Source of the DNA: Halomonas zincidurans B6 | GTDB lineage: Bacteria; Pseudomonadota; Gammaproteobacteria; Pseudomonadales; Halomonadaceae | DNA length: 64,000 bases | Assembly: GCF_000731955.1 (NCBI RefSeq) | Contig: NZ_JNCK01000001.1 | Coordinates: 1,612,001 to 1,676,000 of the forward strand | Reading direction: 5' to 3' | Shown here: positions 25,399 to 32,069 of the stretch, one piece after another | Position numbering within the stretch: position 1 is the stretch's first letter | How the letters are laid out: each line of letters begins with the position of its first letter | Position numbers and translations under genes: made by a program | The notes under the pieces: model-generated | Told to the model about the DNA's origin: nothing | Databases searched by the model: none | What the model saw: the letters and a program-made list of their open reading frames with translations, nothing else

Positions 25399-25619
25399 TT
25401 GATCAGTTCTCTAGCCTTCCTCATGACATCTTCACCGGACACGGCCTGTAGTGAACCATTATCGAGCTCTTCGCCTCTACGGCGGGCTTCAAGCAACCAG
25501 TCAGATCTGAGCTCTTCCCTTGATGGCGATTCCAGACTCAGGACCAGTCGCTGGACCAGTTGAGCTCGCTCCTCTTTTGGGAGGTGGAGCGCCTCGTCTT
25601 CAATTCTCTGGAGATCCAT
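25395..25619 (-). CDS. Addiction-module antitoxin of the ParE pair
   Basis: A 74-residue acidic, mostly helical protein (MDLQRIEDEALHLPKEERAQ, then LVLSLESPSREELRSDWLLE). The LP.EERAQLVQRLVLSLE pattern is that of the TIGR02574-type addiction module component family. It would neutralise the downstream toxin. Start ATG 25619 follows an AGAGG site. The gene is the first of its cassette; upstream lies about 250 bases without a recognised gene, where an integron platform would be expected but is not seen. Confidence 0.75.
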   Translation of the reverse strand: MDLQRIEDEALHLPKEERAQLVQRLVLSLESPSREELRSDWLLEARRRGEELDNGSLQAVSGEDVMRKARELIK

Positions 25620-25871
25620 GGGCGAAACCTCTCGTTCGTTTACCCGTCAATTTTGACACGGATGGGTGACGGCTGCCATGCCTCGGTTTGTACAGCGTTC
25701 TGCGACCGCACAAACACAACGGCGGACTACCGCCCAATGTCGCAGAGCAAGCTTACTGGAAAACTCAAAAGACGGTGGCCTAAAACACTTGACCACTACA
25801 GCCTGCTGGATCAGGCCAAATCCACATGAAACGTCGAAGAGCCATATAAATCAATAATTTATATATAAAGC
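25620..25871. other. Gap without recognised gene
   Basis: About 250 bases of lower GC content between the antitoxin and the DUF2835 gene. It has no attI site, integrase fragment or convincing open frame. The stretch around 25740-25805 (ending GGCC..ACTTGACCACTACA) has the look of an insertion-sequence end, but no partner end was found. It should hold the promoter for the antitoxin. Confidence 0.4.
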
Positions 25872-26108
25872 TCACACCACCACCAGTGACTCGAACTTGC
25901 CCTCGTCCGTAAACGTCAGCCGGTAGAGGCCATGCACGCCGTCGTGCCCGACGATGCGCCGCAGCGCCTGGGCCGGGAATACCACCCCTCGCCCGTCCCG
26001 GCTGCGAGCGTAAACGTGCTGAGCGTCGCCGGCCAAAGTAGTTGTCGCTCGATAGTGCGCCAGGCACTGCTCGGCGGAAAGATCGATCACCACATTGATA
26101 CTGGGCAT
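25872..26108 (-). CDS. DUF2835 family protein
   Basis: A 78-residue protein starting MPSINVVIDLSAEQCLAHYR, with ARSRDGRGVVFPAQALRRIV in the middle and HDGVHGLYRLTFTDEGKFESL at the end, the full pattern of DUF2835, a small family of unknown function found mainly in gammaproteobacteria. It looks like a core gene left between the cassette cluster and the IS1380 element. Length is normal. Confidence 0.8.
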   Translation of the reverse strand: MPSINVVIDLSAEQCLAHYRATTTLAGDAQHVYARSRDGRGVVFPAQALRRIVGHDGVHGLYRLTFTDEGKFESLVVV

Positions 26109-26162
26109 GGGTTCTTTATGTCGGTTTGAGGCTGTTATTGCCTGATGCTGGGCTAGCAGAAT

Positions 26163-27844
26163 CCTGAATCCGTGAGACTGACCCCCTGCAGCGCTTCTAA
26201 CCTACTGACCTGCATGGCAATATAGCGAATATCGTCATTCACCCAGACAGTGCCATGCCCAACGTCACGTTTCGCGCCAGTCGCCGTACCCTCACCAGCC
26301 ACGCCGGGCTATCCATCATCGGGCAGTGCCTTGAGATCGCCGGCGTCGACAGCCTCGACGGTCGCTTCCCCACCACGCTGGGCATGCGCACCAGCGACGT
26401 GGTCAAGAGCTATCTGGGCCTGCTGTGTCTGGGCATGAGCGACTATGACGCCATCGAGAATTTCCGCCGCGACAAACCGTTCCAGCACCTGCTGGCCCTG
26501 CAGAAGGTGCCGAGCTCCGCCACGCTGCGCCAACGGCTGGAGAAGCTCGCCGCCAATGATCTGCAGGCACGTACCGCGACTTGGTCCACCACCTTGCTGT
26601 CGCTGGTGGAAGCACCGATCACCGCCGAGAAGACGCATGTCTGTCTGGACATCGACACCTTCGTCATGGACAACAGCAACTCGCACAAGGAGGGCGTCTC
26701 GCGGACCTACCAGAAGGTCGATGGCTACACGCCGATCGCCGCCTATCTGGGCAATGAAGGCTGGTGCCTGGGCCTGGAGCTGCGTCCCGGCAAACAGCAC
26801 ACCATGAAGGAGAGCAACGCCTTCCTGGAGCGGGTGCTGCCACGCGCCCAGGGCCTGACCGAGCAACCGATCCTGGTCCGCGAGGACAGCGGCTTCGACA
26901 GCCAGGCGCATCTGGCCCTTCTCGAACGGCAGCGGCAGGCCTTTGCCGACGAGGGCCGGCGGCTCGACTACCTCGTCAAATGGAACCCGCGGGACTCGGC
27001 CAAGGCCGATCTCGCCACCTGGTGCGCCGTCGCCGAAGACTGCTGGCAAGAAGAGCTGCGCCCCGGCAAGCGCCAGGCGTTGTGGACACAGACCGTCTCG
27101 ATCCGCGATGGCCAGACCGAGGTCGAGGTCAGGCGTGTGATGCGCCTGGTGGAGCGCACCGCCGATCGCGATGGCCAGCTGCTGCTCGAACCGGACTATG
27201 AGCTGGAAGGCTGGTGGACCAGCCTGGACGAGGCGCCGGAGGCGGTGATCCAGCGCTATCAGGCGCATGCCACCCATGAGCAGTTTCACAGCGAGATCAA
27301 GACCGATCTCGACCTGGAGCGTCTGCCCTCGGGCAAGTTCGCCACCAACGACCTGATCCTGCATCTCGCCCAGCTGGCCTATAACATCCTGCGTCTGATG
27401 GGGCAACTGGGCATGACTGGCGAGCTGAGCCCGGTGCGCCATCCCGCCAAGCGGCGCCGGATACGCACCGTATTGCAGGAACTGGTCCATCGTGCCGCCG
27501 TGGTAGTCCACAAGGCCCGTCAGATCATCCTCGATTTCGGGCAGGACATTGGCCGCATGACGGTGTTGAACACCCTGCGGAGCCGGCTGCGTTACCCGCG
27601 AGGATCGCCCTGCTGATCGCCTGTGGGGGAATGTCACTTGGAAGAGGGCTGATGGTCACCAGCAGCCAGCATCGCCATGCCCGGCGGGTAGAAATGCATG
27701 ACAAAACGGATCATCGTCGCCGGCCGACGCGGCAATGGTTGGCCATCGCAGACATGCGTTCGGCGATTGAGACGGGATCGGAGGTCAAAAAATGCTCGCT
27801 GGCGGTGATAGGGAAAGTGCCGACGCCGGCTTCACGGATTCAGG
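26163..27844 (+). mobile_element. IS1380-family insertion sequence, complete
   Basis: 1,682 bases with terminal inverted repeats CCTGAATCCGTGA (26163-26175) and TCACGGATTCAGG (27832-27844), 13 of 13 identical. The flanks carry AGAAT on both sides (26158-26162 and 27845-27849), a 5-bp target duplication that fits the family. One transposase gene fills it. The right end lies ten bases from the yhaV stop codon, so the toxin gene was spared. Confidence 0.88.
26255..27616 (+). CDS. IS1380-family transposase
   Basis: A 453-residue DDE transposase. It has LCLGMSDYDAIENFRRD near the N-terminus, CLDIDTFVMDNSNSHKEGVSRTYQKVDGYTPI with the first catalytic Asp, LVREDSGFDSQ with the second, and THEQFHSEIKTDLDLERLPSGKFATND with the Glu, all typical of IS1380. 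The frame is intact, so the element may still move. The first ATG (26255) fits the usual start MPNVTFRASRR. Confidence 0.93.
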   Translation: MPNVTFRASRRTLTSHAGLSIIGQCLEIAGVDSLDGRFPTTLGMRTSDVVKSYLGLLCLGMSDYDAIENFRRDKPFQHLLALQKVPSSATLRQRLEKLAANDLQARTATWSTTLLSLVEAPITAEKTHVCLDIDTFVMDNSNSHKEGVSRTYQKVDGYTPIAAYLGNEGWCLGLELRPGKQHTMKESNAFLERVLPRAQGLTEQPILVREDSGFDSQAHLALLERQRQAFADEGRRLDYLVKWNPRDSAKADLATWCAVAEDCWQEELRPGKRQALWTQTVSIRDGQTEVEVRRVMRLVERTADRDGQLLLEPDYELEGWWTSLDEAPEAVIQRYQAHATHEQFHSEIKTDLDLERLPSGKFATNDLILHLAQLAYNILRLMGQLGMTGELSPVRHPAKRRRIRTVLQELVHRAAVVVHKARQIILDFGQDIGRMTVLNTLRSRLRYPRGSPC

Positions 27845-27854
27845 AGAATGGTTT

Positions 27855-28346
27855 TCAAGTGAACCGTGAAAGACGCGCGCCGGGCTTGACCGCCTGCTTC
27901 ACCAACTGATCCCAGCTATCAGGTGGATTGCCGTTGGCAAGCATCTTGCGGAAGGTCCGATAGGCATCCGTCTTGCTGTCGTAGGCCCGCTTGGTCTGCT
28001 CGTCATTGACCCAGGCGTAGATGATGGTCCGGCTGGGCTCGTGGTAGCGAAAGAATAACCGGTATTGCTGATAGAACTTGGCCCGAAACCAATGCTTATG
28101 CTCATCGCCCAGCGTGTTCCCCTGCCGATATTGCTCATGGGTAGGGTCGCTGGGAATGTCCTCAAGTGCGAGCTTGACAATCGCCGCGAGTCGCTTGGTG
28201 TCGTTCTTGCTAGTATAGCCCTCGGCATCCTTGCGCCTGTGCCGGTCGACTCGCCGGGCCAGCGAATCCAGTTGGGAAAGGAATAATGGGTGGGCATAGA
28301 TCGTCCACCCATTGATACGCAAGGGCTCGTTAACCTCGACACTCAT
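27855..28346 (-). CDS. yhaV: YhaV-family toxin of a PrlF-YhaV module
   Basis: A 163-residue RelE-superfamily ribonuclease toxin. YhaV features are seen: INGWTIYAHPLFLSQLDSLA at the start, GDEHKHWFRAKFYQQYRLFFRYH in the middle and IIYAWVNDEQTKRAYDSKTDAYRTFRKML later. YhaV cleaves mRNA at the ribosome. Start overlaps the prlF stop by four bases. The stop codon is only ten bases from the IS1380 right end, but the length is close to E. coli YhaV (154), so it looks complete. Confidence 0.88.
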   Translation of the reverse strand: MSVEVNEPLRINGWTIYAHPLFLSQLDSLARRVDRHRRKDAEGYTSKNDTKRLAAIVKLALEDIPSDPTHEQYRQGNTLGDEHKHWFRAKFYQQYRLFFRYHEPSRTIIYAWVNDEQTKRAYDSKTDAYRTFRKMLANGNPPDSWDQLVKQAVKPGARLSRFT

Positions 28347-28672
28347 TCGTTGTCTTCGGACAGCGGCTCATCGAGATCCACATCGATACCCGCGGTCAGC
28401 TCACGAGCCTTGGCAACCGATGCTGCGGTCAAGGGCTGAATACGCTCGGGATGGTCGTGTAGGTCACGTTCCAGGAAGCTCAGGAAACCCACCATGACCG
28501 GGTCCTCAGTCTGCGCGCCCGCTGCCCGCGTGAGCACCACCTCGCCGTTGTCACGGATGCTGTAGTGGATCTTGTCGCGCTTGCCGAGGCTCAGCGCTCG
28601 GCGGACCTGCGCCGGAACGGTGGTCTGGTAGCGCTCGGTCAGGGTGGAATCCACTTCGTGCGTCGCATTCAT
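28343..28672 (-). CDS. prlF: PrlF (SohA) antitoxin
   Basis: A 109-residue antitoxin with an N-terminal swapped-hairpin AbrB domain (STLTERYQTTVPAQVRRALS, then KIHYSIRDNGEVVLTRA) and an acidic C-terminus that binds YhaV. It represses its own promoter. The ATG at 28672 has GGAGG six bases upstream; two earlier codons in frame are not needed. A perfect 20-base palindrome lies 43 bases upstream. Confidence 0.9.
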   Translation of the reverse strand: MNATHEVDSTLTERYQTTVPAQVRRALSLGKRDKIHYSIRDNGEVVLTRAAGAQTEDPVMVGFLSFLERDLHDHPERIQPLTAASVAKARELTAGIDVDLDEPLSEDNE

Positions 28673-28714
28673 GGGCAACCTCCAAGGATCGGCGGGTAAT
28701 GACCATACACAAAA

Positions 28715-28734
28715 GGTAATGCATATGCATTACC
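28715..28734 (-). promoter_or_regulatory. Perfect 20-bp palindrome, likely PrlF operator
   Basis: GGTAATGCATATGCATTACC reads the same on both strands. It sits between the divergent prlF and fliC regions, 43 bases before the prlF start, where an autorepressor site is expected. No other 20-base perfect dyad was noticed in the window. Confidence 0.7.
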
Positions 28735-28911
28735 TCGTCAATGCACAAGCTACCCGGCCCACACGGCACACCCTCCAGACTCAAGCCCCAGCCAGGCCCG
28801 CCGATAGCATTCACCGGCAGCGATAGTCGCTGGGTCTACTAGGCTCAGCCGTCGGACACATCCCCTACCGCCCACGATGCCGCTACCTCAGCAAAAATTT
28901 GCAGATAGTCC

Positions 28912-28938
28912 TAAAGCAAATGCCGGTAGCGTCGATAA
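28912..28938 (+). promoter_or_regulatory. FliA (sigma-28) promoter of fliC
   Basis: TAAA (28912-28915), exactly 15 bases, GTCGATAA (28931-28938). The sigma-28 consensus is TAAA, N15, GCCGATAA, so 11 of 12 positions match. It lies 103 bases before the fliC start, leaving a 5' leader of about 95 bases. This is the standard late-flagellar promoter. Confidence 0.8.
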
Positions 28939-29041
28939 ACAGAGTAACGGCCACGGTGCCGTTGCGGTGGAAAGACCGGAGACCTGGTCGCCGAGAGTCC
29001 GGCTCACCGCTCGAGCCCCTAGAGAAAAAAGGAACACCACA

Positions 29042-30304
29042 ATGGCAGTTATCAATACCAACATCACGTCGATGATCGCTCAGCAGAACCTGAACAGTTC
29101 CAAGGGCGACCTGACCACCGCCATGGAGCGTCTGTCTTCAGGCCTGCGCATCAACAGCGCCAAGGATGATGCCGCCGGTCAGGCCATCGCCAACCGTATG
29201 ACCAGCCAGATCACCGGTCTAGCACAGGCGCAGCGTAACGCCAACGACGGTATCTCTGTCGCGCAGACTGCGGAAGGCGCGCTGAATCAGGTCAACGACA
29301 ACTTGCAGCGTATTCGCGAGCTGACCGTTCAGGCGCAAAACGGTACTAACTCTGCTGAAGACAAGCAGTCCATTCAGAATGAAATCGGTCAGCGCCTCAA
29401 CGAAATCAATCGTATCTCCGAGGAAACCAGCTTCAACGGCGTCAAGGTGCTGGCAGCAAACCAAGATATATCGATTCAGGTTGGATCAGAAGATGGACAA
29501 TCCATCAATGTCTCTCTTGAACAAATCACTTCAGCAACGTTGAAGATGGACAGTTTGGACGTAACTCAGCGCACTGTCCTGAGTGAAAATTTTGGTGCAA
29601 CTGCTGCAAATGGCGCCAGTATCGAAGCCAAGTTCGATGTTGCAAACTTGACTGACCCGACGGACACTAATGCTACCACAACCACAACCAAGAATGATCT
29701 CTATGCACTAAAAGATGGCTCCGGCTACGCTGCATTGGCTAGTGATGGCAATTACTATACACTTAACACAGCCGACGCAAGTGCGCTTACTTATGACAGC
29801 ACCACTGCAATTAGCTCTGCTACCGTTGATACGGATGCAGGCCCCGTTGATAGCATCAAGGCAACGGTCACTCTTGATACAGCCACTAATCTTGCAAGTG
29901 CCAGCCTTACCGAAATTAACGATGCTAACGGCAATGGCACTGGCGAATTTTTGATGGATAACGGCGACGGCACATACAATCTAGCAACAATCACCACTGG
30001 TGGTGTAGCTAGCAAGGGTGAGGCACTCACTGTTGACCCGCTGAAATCACTGGATGGTGCACTGAGCAAGGTCGACGCGCTGCGTTCCGATCTGGGTGCT
30101 ATCCAGAACCGTTTCGATTCGGCGATTACCAACCTGAGCACCACTGAAACTAACCTGTCTGCCGCGCGTTCACGGATCGAAGATGCTGACTACGCTTCAG
30201 AAGTCGCCAACATGACTCGCGCCCAGATTCTGCAACAGGCCGGTACGTCCGTCCTCGCGCAGGCCAATCAGGTGCCGCAGTCCGTACTGTCTCTGCTGGG
30301 TTAA
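29042..30304 (+). CDS. fliC: Flagellin
   Basis: A 420-residue flagellin. The conserved N-terminal D0/D1 region (MAVINTNITSMIAQQNLNSS through the TSFNGVKVLA block near residue 140) and the C-terminal D1/D0 region (ARSRIEDADYASEVANMTRA to the VPQSVLSLLG end) frame a variable middle. That middle (about 29470-30030) is Thr/Asp-rich and visibly richer in A+T than its flanks, as is usual for surface-exposed flagellin domains under diversifying pressure or exchange. The frame opens earlier (28877), but ATG 29042 with its AAGGA site is the true start. Exported by the type III system encoded at 42-54 kb. Confidence 0.96.
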   Translation: MAVINTNITSMIAQQNLNSSKGDLTTAMERLSSGLRINSAKDDAAGQAIANRMTSQITGLAQAQRNANDGISVAQTAEGALNQVNDNLQRIRELTVQAQNGTNSAEDKQSIQNEIGQRLNEINRISEETSFNGVKVLAANQDISIQVGSEDGQSINVSLEQITSATLKMDSLDVTQRTVLSENFGATAANGASIEAKFDVANLTDPTDTNATTTTTKNDLYALKDGSGYAALASDGNYYTLNTADASALTYDSTTAISSATVDTDAGPVDSIKATVTLDTATNLASASLTEINDANGNGTGEFLMDNGDGTYNLATITTGGVASKGEALTVDPLKSLDGALSKVDALRSDLGAIQNRFDSAITNLSTTETNLSAARSRIEDADYASEVANMTRAQILQQAGTSVLAQANQVPQSVLSLLG

Positions 30305-30330
30305 TCCGAGCATAGCAGTACATGCAGTGA

Positions 30331-30354
30331 AGGGTGGGGCTTCGGCCCCGCCCT
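30331..30354 (+). terminator. GC hairpin after fliC
   Basis: AGGGTGGGGC, loop TTCG, GCCCCGCCCT: an almost perfect 10-base stem with a stable UUCG-type loop, 26 bases after the fliC stop, followed by ATTTAAAA. It may protect the mRNA 3' end or be the first of two terminators. Confidence 0.65.
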
Positions 30355-30361
30355 ATTTAAA

Positions 30362-30393
30362 ACAGGCCCTCATTACGAGGGCCTGTCTTTTTT
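30362..30393 (+). terminator. Rho-independent terminator of fliC
   Basis: ACAGGCCCTC (30362-30371) pairs perfectly with GAGGGCCTGT (30377-30386) over a five-base loop and is followed by CTTTTTT. A textbook intrinsic terminator, the second hairpin after fliC. Confidence 0.9.
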
Positions 30394-30430
30394 GAAGCGT
30401 GTTTATTAAGACGCTAACAAAGGCACTGTC

Positions 30431-30787
30431 ATGCGGAAAACTAAAGACAGAATATCCGCTCGAGAACTCGTCCACGACGTAATACCCAAGCTGAGAGCTA
30501 CGGAAAAACTGATCAGCGATACCCTTCTCGATATGATCGAGACGGCGAGCGACGAAGAGGAGCGCAGCCGGCGAATATTGCAACAGCAGGAGTTCGAACT
30601 CGAAGTCACCATGATTCGTATGAACCTCGACCACCTGATGAAACGCTACGCTAGGGAGATCCAAGAGATGATCGACGCGGCTGACGACCGCCCTGGCGCC
30701 CTCTTGCAGCTGGATCAGCACGAGCGCTTTGCCATTGAAAGTGCCAGACAGCTATACGATCGGGTACAGACGATTCAGACCGCCTGA
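30431..30787 (+). CDS. Small helical protein of unknown function downstream of fliC
   Basis: 118 residues, highly charged and almost entirely helical (RKTKDRISARELVHDVIPKL, then EEERSRRILQQQEFELEVTM), no membrane segment or signal peptide. I do not recognise the family. It lies 38 bases after the fliC terminator, so it has its own promoter or depends on read-through. The place where fliD/fliS/fliT are often found suggests, weakly, a flagellar chaperone or regulator. Start ATG 30431 has only a poor ribosome site. Confidence 0.6.
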   Translation: MRKTKDRISARELVHDVIPKLRATEKLISDTLLDMIETASDEEERSRRILQQQEFELEVTMIRMNLDHLMKRYAREIQEMIDAADDRPGALLQLDQHERFAIESARQLYDRVQTIQTA

Positions 30788-30829
30788 TCGATTGCTACCT
30801 GTACAGCCAATTCAGCATGCGGGGGCTTT

Positions 30830-31030
30830 ATGAATCAGAGCGAATGCCAACAGGTGATCGACGAACTCGATATCGTCATTGATGATACCCGAGAACTGAT
30901 GAAGCGCTTCGAGGCGACGGGCATGGATGAAGCGATGCCGAGTGACTATCAGCAGCTTCATGATGTTTATACCAAGGCCGTCAAGGATCAGTGGGCTTAT
31001 ACACAAGAGATGTTACAGGCGGGCGAGTAG
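30830..31030 (+). CDS. Small acidic protein of unknown function
   Basis: 66 residues, acidic and helical (ECQQVIDELDIVIDDTRELM, then DYQQLHDVYTKAVKDQWAYT). Not recognised. It follows the 118-residue gene by 42 bases with a GGGGG stretch before the ATG. The last 24 codons are repeated in a degenerate copy at 31112-31186. A helical export chaperone-type role near fliC is possible but unsupported. Confidence 0.55.
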   Translation: MNQSECQQVIDELDIVIDDTRELMKRFEATGMDEAMPSDYQQLHDVYTKAVKDQWAYTQEMLQAGE

Positions 31031-31053
31031 CAGTACCAAGCATTACTTCCGGA

Positions 31054-31102
31054 GCTATATCGGGCACCTAACGGTGTCTATCGGGAATAAATCCCCTCCC
31101 AC
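31054..31102 (+). repeat. REP-like double hairpin, copy A (diverged)
   Basis: Begins GCTATATCGGGCACCTAACG and ends CCCCTCCCAC. It is the most diverged of four copies; both hairpins have mismatches. It lies between the 66-codon gene and its partial duplicate. Confidence 0.75.
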
Positions 31103-31111
31103 AATAAGCGG

Positions 31112-31186
31112 CTTCATGGTATCTATTCCAAGGCCGTCAAGGATCAGTGGGCTTATACCCAGGCGATGTTACAGACAGACAATTAG
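31112..31186 (+). pseudogene. 3' fragment duplicated from the 66-codon gene
   Basis: LHGIYSKAVKDQWAYTQAML then QTDN and a TAG stop, closely matching the end of the protein at 30830-31030 (LHDVYTKAVKDQWAYTQEML). The 5' part is replaced by REP copy A. It is the remnant of a tandem duplication, without a usable start. Confidence 0.75.
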
Positions 31187-31216
31187 CCTAAACCTACATT
31201 CCGAAAAATCGCCGTT

Positions 31217-31483
31217 TCAGTAGTGATACCGGCATTGCACGATAATGATTGCATGCTCGGTGGGCTTGTAGACCAGGCGATGCTCCCGATCGATACGCCG
31301 TGACCAGTAGCCGGACCAGCCGTGTCGCAGTGGCTCGGGGTCACCCAGGCCGCAAAAGGGCTACCGCTGAATATCTCTAATTAGTGTATTGATTCGTTTC
31401 AGCGTCTTCTTATCCTGACTTACCAGTACAGCCTGCCAGTACAGATAGTCTTCCCATGCTTTTTCTGCCCATGTGAGCATCAT
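31217..31483 (-). pseudogene. yoeB: YoeB-family toxin with internal amber stop
   Basis: The frame from ATG 31483 reads MMLTWAEKAWEDYLYWQAV, then KTLKRINTLIRDIQR, a TAG at 31361-31363, then PFCGLGDPEPLRHGWSGYWS, SRRIDREHRLVYK and an IIIVQCRYHY end. This is the whole Txe/YoeB pattern with one stop in the place of the RDPF aspartate. The start overlaps the yefM stop by ATGA. YoeB is a ribosome-dependent RNase; here the catalytic C-terminus would not be made without stop read-through. Confidence 0.82.
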
Positions 31484-31733
31484 TCTTCAATCAATCCGTA
31501 CTCCTGAACCTGCCCGGCCTCGGCTTCAGCGATGGCCTGGCTCAGCCGCTCGGCATTCTTGGGGCTAGCCATCAAATAGGCGGTTTCTTCGTAGGACTTG
31601 AAGTCTTCCACCGACATGACGATGGCTGGCTTGCCGTTCTGGCGGGTAATGAGGATCGGCGTGTGATCGTCGTTGACCTTGTCCAGCGTCTTGGCCAACT
31701 GACTACGAAAGGCCAGTAACTCAGTGTGTCCAT
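31480..31733 (-). pseudogene. yefM: YefM-family antitoxin with 5' frameshift
   Basis: ATG 31733 starts MDTLSY, after which one base is missing (about 31711-31716); the next frame continues AFRSQLAKTLDKVNDDHTPI and LITRQNGKPAIVMSVEDFKS to a normal end. The Phd/YefM fold is clear. The open frame could only be translated from non-standard upstream codons. With its partner toxin also broken, loss of antitoxin would be harmless to the cell. Confidence 0.72.
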
Positions 31734-31769
31734 TGACAATAATCTCGATTCGTTTTACGTACGAATAAT

Positions 31770-31781
31770 TGTACAAGTACA
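31770..31781 (-). promoter_or_regulatory. YefM-type operator remnant
   Basis: TGTACA (31770-31775) followed directly by AGTACA, 37 bases before the original yefM start. TGTACA is the known core of YefM-YoeB operators in E. coli. Larger CGTACG words flank it at 31758 and 31789. Confidence 0.5.
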
Positions 31782-31860
31782 AAAAAAACGTACGCAAGCA
31801 GAAGCCATACGCCTTTACAGAGTCGTTGAACGCGATAGCGGTACTTTATTCCGCCGAGAC

Positions 31861-31906
31861 CCTATCGGGCGCTGGCGGCGCCAATCGGGAACAAGTTCCC
31901 TCCCAC
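31861..31906 (+). repeat. REP-like double hairpin, copy B
   Basis: CCTATCGGGCGCTGGCGGCG then CCAATCGGGAACAAGTTCCC and TCCCAC. The GGGAAC-AA-GTTCCC hairpin is perfect. Upstream of the yefM-yoeB remnant. Confidence 0.85.
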
Positions 31907-32069
31907 TTTGCTCTAGCCCATCAACCCTCCATCGAGGCGATTCTTGTGCGCGCCTGACGCCTCGCGTCATATGACATAATGGCCGCACCTTGTAGCCGAT
32001 GCCAGGGCCGCACCCAGGCATTTCTACGGAAGGGAGTAGCCTCTCTACATTGCAAATCATACAAAGTTT

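Noticed and set aside
25740..25805. Possible insertion-sequence end
   Set aside because: The sequence near ACTTGACCACTACA looks like an IS terminus, but no matching second end, target duplication or transposase fragment was found, so no element is claimed.
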